In this document: positions 52,731 through 60,004 of the stretch, piece by piece
How the letters are laid out: each line of letters opens with the position of its first letter
How positions within the stretch are numbered: position 1 is the stretch's first letter
NCBI RefSeq assembly: GCF_001639065.2
Contig: NZ_LQXO02000013.1
Coordinates: 222,197-286,196 of the forward strand
DNA length: 64,000 nucleotides
Reading direction: 5' to 3'
DNA from: Vibrio barjaei
GTDB lineage: Bacteria > Pseudomonadota > Gammaproteobacteria > Enterobacterales > Vibrionaceae
Position numbers and translations under genes: made by a program
The notes under the pieces: model-generated
The model's input: the letters and a program-made list of their open reading frames with translations, nothing else
The model's database searches: none
Told to the model about the DNA's origin: nothing

Positions 52731-53417
52731 TCAGCGTATTGATACAGTGGTCAGTTCGTTTGAAGCCAAGGTTTCAATTGTGTACTGCGCGAGTACTGAA
52801 TGCAGGAGATACACATTATGTTGGATAGAAAGGCACAAGTGTCCAGGTTCGACTCTTAGTAGGAATGCTTCTTTGTCATTCAGCATCTTGCCGGAGATGG
52901 TTTTTGCATCATGACTTATGTTATGCCCTGCAACTTGTTCTACATAGGTAAGAACAGAGTGCTCACAATTAGCTTCAGTAAAGTCAGGAAATAAACTCTT
53001 AGGCATCCAAGTTTCTTCAAGAATAGCGGGTTCACCATTGATAATACGCATTCGTTTGAAGTGATGAAGACTGGCGCCAACGTCTAAACGAAACCTATCT
53101 GCAAGTGTTTGATCTGCAAGGACTGAACTAAATTCTAGTACGATGTTTTTTAGGTCAGTGTCTTTATTAATTCGCTCAGAAATACTGGTTAAATTGTTGT
53201 CTTGATAGAATTCTGGCGGATTAACAAAAATCCCAGAACCTTGTCTGGAGTGCACAAAAGACTCTTGTTTTAATTTCTCAATCGCCTTTCTTAACGTCGG
53301 GCGACTGACACCAAATTTATCCGATAGTGCATGCTCACCTTCGAGCTGAGACCAAGCTGGAGAAAGGCCATTGATAATGTCAGCCTTGATTGCTTGATAA
53401 ACTTCTACGTATTTCAT
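52731..53417 (-). CDS. GntR-family regulator with UTRA domain
   Basis: A 228-residue HutC-subfamily GntR regulator. The winged helix-turn-helix is at about residues 5-70 (YQAIKADIINGL, LSDKFGVSRPTLRKAIEKLKQESFVHSRQGSGIFV). A UTRA effector domain follows (HHFKRMRIINGEPAILEETWMPKSLFPDF ... LLRVEPGHLCLSIQHNVYL). UTRA domains usually sense a phosphorylated sugar. It sits between the PTS gene and the radical enzyme gene, both of which carry TGTATTTACA in their promoters. It is the obvious regulator of this system, probably released by the substrate phosphate. Confidence 0.9.
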   Translation of the reverse strand: MKYVEVYQAIKADIINGLSPAWSQLEGEHALSDKFGVSRPTLRKAIEKLKQESFVHSRQGSGIFVNPPEFYQDNNLTSISERINKDTDLKNIVLEFSSVLADQTLADRFRLDVGASLHHFKRMRIINGEPAILEETWMPKSLFPDFTEANCEHSVLTYVEQVAGHNISHDAKTISGKMLNDKEAFLLRVEPGHLCLSIQHNVYLLHSVLAQYTIETLASNELTTVSIR

Positions 53418-53578
53418 TACTTCATTTACAACTATACAAATTGCTGACCAAAGCCTCTTAAGCCTATACCTGTTAACACATATCTGGTTAAAGGTAGCGA
53501 GAGACTATCCGTTAATACTTAAGATGTTACCAGAAAAGCCCATTCCAAAACAAAGTGGTTAGTAACATTTTTTGATGC

Positions 53579-53592
53579 ATGATCTCGATCAT
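53579..53592. promoter_or_regulatory. FNR-like box upstream of glycyl radical enzyme
   Basis: ATGAT-CTCG-ATCAT matches eight of ten fixed bases of the FNR consensus and is fully symmetrical. It lies 25 bases ahead of the GntR-type motif and 87 bases before the start codon, as expected for activation of an oxygen-sensitive enzyme. Confidence 0.5.
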
Positions 53593-53616
53593 TCTTTTAG
53601 CAAAATCACTAATATT

Positions 53617-53626
53617 TGTATTTACA
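53617..53626. promoter_or_regulatory. GntR operator candidate upstream of glycyl radical enzyme
   Basis: TGTATTTACA, identical to the site at 52455-52464, 53 bases before the start at 53679. A related TTTGTAT half-site occurs on the minus strand just before gntR (about 53430-53445). Confidence 0.6.
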
Positions 53627-53678
53627 TATTTTTAGTGGGGATTTATGGTTATCTCATAAAGATACGAGGAGCCCTACC

Positions 53679-55970
53679 ATGTCATCCAAAATCGAAAATA
53701 ATCCAAGCCAAGTAGACGTAAACAAGAAAATTCCATGTGAGAAGCCAGCAATAATGCAGCTTGAAATTATGGAAGCGTATACGCGAGCCCATCAAAGCAA
53801 AGAAAATCTTTATAAACGAGAAGTTGCTTGCCTGTCTGAACTCTATCCTGTGTTGTTCCGCCAAATCGAATCGGATGATATCGTCGTGGGTCGTCTAGAT
53901 GCTCTGCCTATTGGTTTTGGTAGTGTGACTTCTGTAGGTGGCGTGGGTCACTACTGCAATTTTGACAAACTTGAAGCCTTTAAAACGGAACTTTCTTCTG
54001 AAGAGCATAGCAGAGTAGACGTCTTGTTGGACTACTGGAAAGAGAGAGATACGCGCTCCATTTACTTCCGCCAAACGTTAACCGACAGCACACTTGGTAA
54101 ATTTGTTGACGTAAACTATCCTGCTATTGCCACAGCACGCCTTAGCGGCATGTACCTTGATTACAATAAGCTGATTGACAATGGTATCGGCGGTATGCGC
54201 CGCCTAATTGGTGACAAGCTCGATTCTGCTCGCGCTTGTGACGATACAAAAGCCATTGCGCTACATGAATCCTTCTTGGGTTGTTTTGATATTGTTGAGC
54301 TGGTCATTGATCACCACATCAAGCTGTGTGCAAAACAGCTTGAAGTCACCACAGACCTAACGCGCAAACATCAAATGAATGATTTGATAGATGCGCTCAA
54401 TGCCATTCGTAATGACAAACCACAAACATTCTTACAAGGTATCCAGCTCTCATGGTTGTATAGCTTATGTTCTGGTGTTGTGAACTTTGGTCGTATGGAT
54501 GATTACTTAGGTGATTTGCTGGTAGCCGACTTGGAGGCGGGGCGCATTACCGAACGTCAAGCCATCAACTATATTCGATCACACTATCGCCTTATTGAAG
54601 CTCGTAAAACCACGGTTAACGGTCGCGTCGTTGTCGGTGGCCTTGGGCGACGTAATCCTGAAACCGCAGATGTTTATTGCAAGCTTGCGATTCAGGCAGT
54701 GCGTGAGAACAAAGATACTGAGCCGCAGTTTACTCTTCGAATTTATAAAGGGATGAATCAAGATGTTTACCAAGATGCCCTAGCAGCGATTGGCGAAGGT
54801 CTGACCTATCCGATTCTTTATAATGATGATGTGAACGTTCCCGCTGTGATGAACTCGATGCAGATTTCCGAACAAGATGCACAACACTATGTTCCATTCG
54901 GCTGTGGTGAGTTTGTACTATCTGGTAAAAGTGTTGGAACTCCGAATACGTGTATCAACATCCTCAAAATTCTCAACATTGCGCTGACAGGTGGCACGGA
55001 TTTCTGGGACGGTCAAAACAAAAGTGGTGGTACCACGTTGTTACAACCTGAGCAAGTCACAAGCTTTGATGATGTGGTCAAGAACTACAAAGACCTGCTG
55101 GATTTCTATATTGAACTGACCTCGAAAGCTCAAGCATTCTCTTATCAAGTGATGAATCAGGAAGTGGGTTTCCTATTTACCAGTATTTTGACTGATGACT
55201 GTATTGGCCGCAGTAAAGCTCTACTGGATGGCGGCGTATATAAGCTTGGTGGTACTAACGAAACGTACGGCAACACCAACGCTTACGATTCTTTAGCGGC
55301 AATCAAAAAAGTCATCTTTGAGGACAAAAAATACAGTTATAGCGAGCTTATTCAAGCGTTGCGCGTCAATTTCGATGGTTATGACCGTATGAAATACGAC
55401 CTGATCAATGCACCTAAGTTTGGTAATGATGATGCGTATGTTGATGATATTGCGGTGGAAATGCACGAGTACATATGTAACGGCATTAAAAATTCCGCGG
55501 CAAAAGTGGGTATGGATAGCTACTTGGTAGTCATCATCAATAACCAAGTGAACACGGAGTGGGGACGTGCAACCAGCGCTTCGGCAGATGGTCGTCACAC
55601 TGGCGTTTATATGAGTAACGCCAACAATCCGCAAAGTGGCGCCGATAAGAACGGACCGACAGCGATGCTAAATTCATTGGCAAAATTGAAAGCCGAGGTA
55701 CATGCTGGTTCAGTACAAAATATGAAGTTCAGCAAGAATATGTACCAAAACAAACGCATGATCGTTGAAGCCTTACTGGATGGCTACTTTGAGCAAGGCG
55801 GGCCACAAATCATGGTCAGCGTAGTTGGCAAAGGTGAGCTTGAAGATGCTTATCACAATCCAAAAAAATACCCGAATCTTGTGGTTCGCGTGGGTGGATT
55901 TAGTGCCAAATTCGTCAACCTAGATAAAGACGTACAGCTAGAAATTCTAAATCGCACGCTTAACGACTAA
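53679..55970 (+). CDS. Glycyl radical enzyme, PFL/PflD-like, substrate unknown
   Basis: A 763-residue oxygen-sensitive radical enzyme. The glycyl radical loop near the C-terminus is RVGGFSAKF with Gly740. The active-site cysteine is Cys409 in VPFGCGEFVLSGKS, followed by Glu411. A Cys-x-Glu motif is typical of the dehydratase/lyase-type members, whereas pyruvate formate-lyase has two adjacent cysteines, so it is probably not a true PFL. TFLQGIQLSWLY and NFGRMDDYLGDLL are normal family features. ATG 53679 follows ACGAGGAG. It lies with its activase and a PTS transporter, like the frw-pflDC locus of E. coli. Likely substrate: a phosphorylated sugar alcohol or anhydro sugar. Confidence 0.85.
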   Translation: MSSKIENNPSQVDVNKKIPCEKPAIMQLEIMEAYTRAHQSKENLYKREVACLSELYPVLFRQIESDDIVVGRLDALPIGFGSVTSVGGVGHYCNFDKLEAFKTELSSEEHSRVDVLLDYWKERDTRSIYFRQTLTDSTLGKFVDVNYPAIATARLSGMYLDYNKLIDNGIGGMRRLIGDKLDSARACDDTKAIALHESFLGCFDIVELVIDHHIKLCAKQLEVTTDLTRKHQMNDLIDALNAIRNDKPQTFLQGIQLSWLYSLCSGVVNFGRMDDYLGDLLVADLEAGRITERQAINYIRSHYRLIEARKTTVNGRVVVGGLGRRNPETADVYCKLAIQAVRENKDTEPQFTLRIYKGMNQDVYQDALAAIGEGLTYPILYNDDVNVPAVMNSMQISEQDAQHYVPFGCGEFVLSGKSVGTPNTCINILKILNIALTGGTDFWDGQNKSGGTTLLQPEQVTSFDDVVKNYKDLLDFYIELTSKAQAFSYQVMNQEVGFLFTSILTDDCIGRSKALLDGGVYKLGGTNETYGNTNAYDSLAAIKKVIFEDKKYSYSELIQALRVNFDGYDRMKYDLINAPKFGNDDAYVDDIAVEMHEYICNGIKNSAAKVGMDSYLVVIINNQVNTEWGRATSASADGRHTGVYMSNANNPQSGADKNGPTAMLNSLAKLKAEVHAGSVQNMKFSKNMYQNKRMIVEALLDGYFEQGGPQIMVSVVGKGELEDAYHNPKKYPNLVVRVGGFSAKFVNLDKDVQLEILNRTLND

Positions 55971-55982
55971 ACACCTCCGATT

Positions 55983-56016
55983 GGGCGAACACGGCAGTTT
56001 AGGTTCGCCCTTTTTT
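55983..56016 (+). terminator. Terminator between glycyl radical enzyme and activase
   Basis: GGGCGAAC (55983-55990), 12-base loop, GTTCGCCC (56003-56010), then six T (56011-56016). It is a strong terminator inside what should be an operon, so the activase is probably made by read-through at a lower level. Confidence 0.85.
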
Positions 56017-56040
56017 CTCGCGACAGTTATGAGGCAGCAC

Positions 56041-56991
56041 ATGCTCATCAAAGACTCTACTTCTCAAACATCCTTCGCTCAATTAGCAACGACAGGTGTG
56101 GTATTCGACATTCAGAAATTCAGTGTCAATGACGGCCCAGGTGTTAGAACAGCAGTGTTCATGAAAGGTTGCCAAATGAAGTGTGTGTGGTGCCACAATC
56201 CTGAATCACTGAGCGCTCAGAAACAGCTCGCGTTTAATGCGGATAAATGTGTTGGTTGTCGTCACTGCGAGCAAGTATGTCCTAACAACGTACATAGCTT
56301 TGATGCTGAAGGTAACCACCACGTTGATTTTGAAGCTTGCCAAACCTGTGGTCAATGCGTTGATGCTTGTATGCAGGATGCACTCAAGATCTATGGGAAA
56401 GAGATGACGGTAGAACAGGTTTTTGCTGAGGTCATTAAAGACAAGGTGTATTTCGACAAGTCAGGCGGTGGCATTACGCTATCCGGTGGGGAAGCGCTTA
56501 AGCAATTCGAATTCTGTTTAGCACTGGCGAAAATGTGCAAAGCTAATGGTGTGCATGTATGTGTTGAAACCAATGGTGCTTCCAAAACGGATCATTATCG
56601 AACGATAGCACCGTATGTTGATCTGTTCTTATTTGACTACAAGGCCACCGGAGATGAGCTTCATAAAACGCTAACGGGTATGACCCGCCGCTTGGTAGAT
56701 ACCAACCTTCAGCTGCTTAACGAAATCAACTCATCGGTGATTCTACGTTGCCCTATGATCCCCGGTTACAATCTTTCCGATGACCACTTTGCAGCAATTG
56801 CGCAGCTTGCGAAGTTGATGACAAATATCCAGAAGGTAGAGGTGCTTCCTTATCATAATTTCGGCAAAGGAAAAGCGAGCGAAATTGGCAAAACGTATGG
56901 TGTAGATGCGAAAATGCCTGACGACAACGAGGTGAACTCTTGGATTGCATCGATAAAATGTTATGGTGAGATTAACGTTACGCTGAGTTAG
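56041..56991 (+). CDS. Glycyl radical enzyme activating enzyme (radical SAM)
   Basis: A 316-residue radical S-adenosylmethionine protein that installs the glycyl radical on the upstream enzyme. The radical SAM cluster motif CQMKCVWCHNPES is followed by an inserted ferredoxin-like domain with two sets of four cysteines (CVGCRHCEQVCP and CQTCGQCVDAC). This is the pattern of PflC/YjjW-type activases of dehydratase-class enzymes; PFL activase itself lacks the insert. GGGITLSGGEAL binds SAM. ATG 56041 has GAGG 6 bases upstream. The insert supports the view that its partner is not a classical pyruvate formate-lyase. Confidence 0.92.
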   Translation: MLIKDSTSQTSFAQLATTGVVFDIQKFSVNDGPGVRTAVFMKGCQMKCVWCHNPESLSAQKQLAFNADKCVGCRHCEQVCPNNVHSFDAEGNHHVDFEACQTCGQCVDACMQDALKIYGKEMTVEQVFAEVIKDKVYFDKSGGGITLSGGEALKQFEFCLALAKMCKANGVHVCVETNGASKTDHYRTIAPYVDLFLFDYKATGDELHKTLTGMTRRLVDTNLQLLNEINSSVILRCPMIPGYNLSDDHFAAIAQLAKLMTNIQKVEVLPYHNFGKGKASEIGKTYGVDAKMPDDNEVNSWIASIKCYGEINVTLS

Positions 56992-57077
56992 TTGTGAATT
57001 TTTGTTATCTAGACTTTGACGGGAGCTACGATTGGAAGAATAGATACACGGCCAACTTGATACTTTTATTACTTGCT

Positions 57078-58244
57078 ATGACTAACCAGCAAAGAAATAA
57101 CCTCGCAATTCTTATGTACCTGCTCATCTCTTTAGGCGGGATAGTAGTGGATATTGTCGTACCATCCCTTCCTTCCATCAGAACCGAATTTTCGGCTTCT
57201 GAAACGGTGACTCAGTGGTCATTTACGGCAGCAATGTTGGGTTTTGGTCTTGGACAGCTAGTTGCTGGTTTCATTGTCGACGCATATGGCCGCAAGAAAC
57301 CAATGCTCATTGGAGTCTTCCTGCTGGTGACTGCCTTACTCCTATCCATCATTTCTCCCAATATCTACAGCTTAATCGTACTTCGACTGATTGAAGGGCT
57401 TGCCGTGTCTTTCGTTTGTGTTGGCGGCAGGGCCGTGATCAAAGATATGTATCATGGAGCGGAGTATCTGAAAGCGGTTAACTGGATTACGATTTCGTTT
57501 GCGATGGGAATTACCTTGTCTCCGTTTGTAGGTGGACATTTAGAATCTATGTTTGGTTGGCAATCGATCTTTATTGCGCTGGCAATCTGGGTCGCATTAG
57601 GAGGTGTTTTTCTTTGGTTGTTTTTTAGTGAAACGCTGCAAGTTGCACAGCCATTACGAGGGGAGCAAATCAGAAGCAATCTTACCGAGATTGTTTTAAA
57701 TCGAAACTTTCAACGCACTGCCATCATTTGTGGTGTCTTCTATAGTATTTTGCCAGCGTTCAATACCGTCGGCCCTTTCATCATCCAATCTCGTTTGGGT
57801 TATAGTCCGGTGTTTTATGGCAACATTGCTTTAGCGTTGGGTGCATGTTGGTTGCTAGGTAATTTGGCGAATCGTTTTTTATTTAGTATATCCGCTGAAC
57901 GGAAAACTAACGTTGCAATCACTGTGTCACTAGCCGCGTTAATGATTGGGATGTCATTTCAATATATCTATGGGCTGAATCTGTTGGCGTTCTTGTTGCC
58001 AGTTGCCGTGATTATCGTTTCTCTGGGAATGCTGTTTCCGTTATATCTGGGAAAGGCGCTACTACCTTTCCCGCATATTGCCGGTGTCGCTAATGCCATC
58101 GTTTTTTCGGGCAGTTGGCTGTGTACGGCGTTGATCTCGTTTGTTGCTTCGACTTTGCCAGTCGGCTCTGCATTTCCGCTTCTTGGGCTGTACTTTGTGC
58201 TGCTCGTGCTGGTGGTAGTTATAAAGAACTCGCGCAACGTATAA
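57078..58244 (+). CDS. MFS transporter, Bcr/CflA type
   Basis: A 388-residue major facilitator with 12 hydrophobic segments. LISLGGIVVDIVVPSLPSIRTEF and AAMLGFGLGQLVAGFIVDAYGRKKPMLIGV are the Bcr/CflA drug-exporter signature. ATG 57078 is chosen over a longer GTG-started frame at 56994 because it starts just before the first membrane segment. It follows the activase by 86 bases on the same strand. It may export a product of the radical pathway or be an unrelated efflux pump. Followed by a strong terminator. Confidence 0.87.
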   Translation: MTNQQRNNLAILMYLLISLGGIVVDIVVPSLPSIRTEFSASETVTQWSFTAAMLGFGLGQLVAGFIVDAYGRKKPMLIGVFLLVTALLLSIISPNIYSLIVLRLIEGLAVSFVCVGGRAVIKDMYHGAEYLKAVNWITISFAMGITLSPFVGGHLESMFGWQSIFIALAIWVALGGVFLWLFFSETLQVAQPLRGEQIRSNLTEIVLNRNFQRTAIICGVFYSILPAFNTVGPFIIQSRLGYSPVFYGNIALALGACWLLGNLANRFLFSISAERKTNVAITVSLAALMIGMSFQYIYGLNLLAFLLPVAVIIVSLGMLFPLYLGKALLPFPHIAGVANAIVFSGSWLCTALISFVASTLPVGSAFPLLGLYFVLLVLVVVIKNSRNV

Positions 58245-58260
58245 CCTAATCGATAAAAAA

Positions 58261-58283
58261 ACGCCCTAGGTATAGGGCGTTTT
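58261..58283. terminator. Bidirectional terminator
   Basis: ACGCCCTA (58261-58268), loop GGTA, TAGGGCGT (58273-58280), preceded by seven A and followed by TTTT. It lies between the convergent MFS gene and glgC. Confidence 0.9.
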
Positions 58284-58305
58284 GATAGAGAAATGCGAGA
58301 AGTCG

Positions 58306-59619
58306 TTATGCGGTTTGAGCGTTTTTCTGATCTTCGGAAACGAGAGGGCTGTCCTCTTTCAGCGGGAACATGTCCTGAGTTACGAGGATGATGCCTTCGT
58401 CGGTAACGGTAAAGCGCTGCTTATCCAATTCCAAGTTAAAGCCGATTTCCATACTGTGTGGAATGTGACAGTTTTCGCCGACAATCACTTTCTTCAGCTT
58501 GCAGTTTTGTCCTACCGAAGCACTTGGCAGCAAAATACTGTCAGTGATTTCGGTAAAATCATCGATGCGAACATCAGAAGAGACCAAAGTATGTGTAACC
58601 TGTGCCCCCGAGATAATTGCTCCAGCGCAAACTACTGAGTCTACGGCGTACCCGCGACGATTCGGGTCGTTAAATAGAAACTTAGCTCCAGGACGCTGAA
58701 CTTGGTTGGTCATAATAGGCCAGCTCTTGTCATAGATATCTAGTTCTGGTGTCGGTGCGAGTAAGTCCATGGTAGCAGCATAATATTCATCTACATGACC
58801 GACATCTCGCCAATAGCCATTGGCGCCCGGATGACCACGCTCTGTAAATACATAGCCTTTGAGATTGCTGCGACCGATAAGGCTAGGGATGATGTTGTGT
58901 CCGAAATCGTGCTTATAGTCAGGGCAGGTAAGAGCCTGACGTAACTCTGCATCTAGAACGTCTACGTTAAAAATGTAAATGCCCATTGAAATGAGAGCCT
59001 TAGAGTCATCGTTAGGCATAGGAGTTGGGTTGGTTGGTTTCTCTACAAAGTTGATGATATCGCCTTCGTCGTTTAATCCCATTACGCCGAATTCCGATGC
59101 TTGCTCGATAGGCTTTTGAATACAAGCCACGGTGACATCAGCGCCGCTTTCTACGTGGAAGTTGATCATTCGGGAGTAGTCCATCTTGTAGATATGGTCA
59201 CCACCAAGAATCAAGATGCGCTCAGTTTGATCATGTCGTTTTATTAGATCGAGGTTTTGGTAGATAGCATCCGCGGTGCCTCGATACCAGTTTTCGCCTA
59301 CACGTTGTTGCGCAGGAATGATATGGACACCTTCACCTAAGGCAGAATAGGACGATTGCCAACCTGATTGTATATGGCTAATTAGGTCTTGAGCCATGTA
59401 CTGAGTGAGTACGCCAACTTTGCGAATACCAGAGTTGATACAGTTTGATAAGGCAAAGTCGATGATTTTGAACTTGCCGCCAAATGAGACCGCTGGTTTA
59501 GCGATAGTTGAGGTGAGTTCTTTAAGCCGTGTTCCCTTACCTCCCGCTAGGATCATCGCGGTGGTATTGCGAAGACGAGCGTTACTAGAAATGTGGGAAT
59601 ATTGATTTTCCTTCGGCAT
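58306..59619 (-). CDS. glgC: Glucose-1-phosphate adenylyltransferase
   Basis: Makes ADP-glucose from glucose-1-phosphate and ATP, the committed step of glycogen synthesis. It is 437 residues (E. coli GlgC 431). Nucleotidyltransferase motifs are MILAGGKGTRLKELT, KPAVSFGGKFKIIDFALSNCINSG, YRGTADAIYQNL, ILGGDHIYKMDY and FVEKP. A C-terminal left-handed beta-helix domain follows. The frame continues upstream to 59796, but ATG 59619 has GGAG 7 bases upstream and gives the usual start. No other glycogen gene is adjacent. Vibrio genomes often hold a second glgC on the smaller chromosome. Confidence 0.94.
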   Translation of the reverse strand: MPKENQYSHISSNARLRNTTAMILAGGKGTRLKELTSTIAKPAVSFGGKFKIIDFALSNCINSGIRKVGVLTQYMAQDLISHIQSGWQSSYSALGEGVHIIPAQQRVGENWYRGTADAIYQNLDLIKRHDQTERILILGGDHIYKMDYSRMINFHVESGADVTVACIQKPIEQASEFGVMGLNDEGDIINFVEKPTNPTPMPNDDSKALISMGIYIFNVDVLDAELRQALTCPDYKHDFGHNIIPSLIGRSNLKGYVFTERGHPGANGYWRDVGHVDEYYAATMDLLAPTPELDIYDKSWPIMTNQVQRPGAKFLFNDPNRRGYAVDSVVCAGAIISGAQVTHTLVSSDVRIDDFTEITDSILLPSASVGQNCKLKKVIVGENCHIPHSMEIGFNLELDKQRFTVTDEGIILVTQDMFPLKEDSPLVSEDQKNAQTA

Positions 59620-60004
59620 TGCATAACTCCTTATATTACAAGCACAAAAGACGTTTCGGGGGAGTGTGGCGGTCGTCGCCCTTCTTTGGGACGGTTTTTT
59701 GTCGACTCTCACGCTCGATGACGTCGTTAATAATCCTTTCCATAAGAGCAGAATTCTCTTATGCAATCCATACCATAGTAGGTAAAGATTTATCAAAAAT
59801 TATGAAATAGGTGATTTGTCACATATGCCTCGCAACAATGTAATTGCGAAACACGCTACTACAGACTATTACAAAGACATTGGTTAGTTTTTAATACAAT
59901 AAGAAACTATGCACACTATCTGTGTATTGTTACGCCCAAGTGACAACACCAACTTTCAGGGAATTTTTGATATGGTTTTTCCTCAATTAGGTCGAGCTTA
60001 TCTG
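59620..60004. other. Divergent promoter region between glgC and M16 protease gene
   Basis: 385 bases. A perfect inverted repeat CATAAGAG (59741-59748) / CTCTTATG (59756-59763) with a 7-base spacer lies about 122 bases upstream of glgC and could be an operator. The part nearest the protease gene includes in-frame codons that might extend it upstream (see that entry). Nothing else was recognised. Confidence 0.45.
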
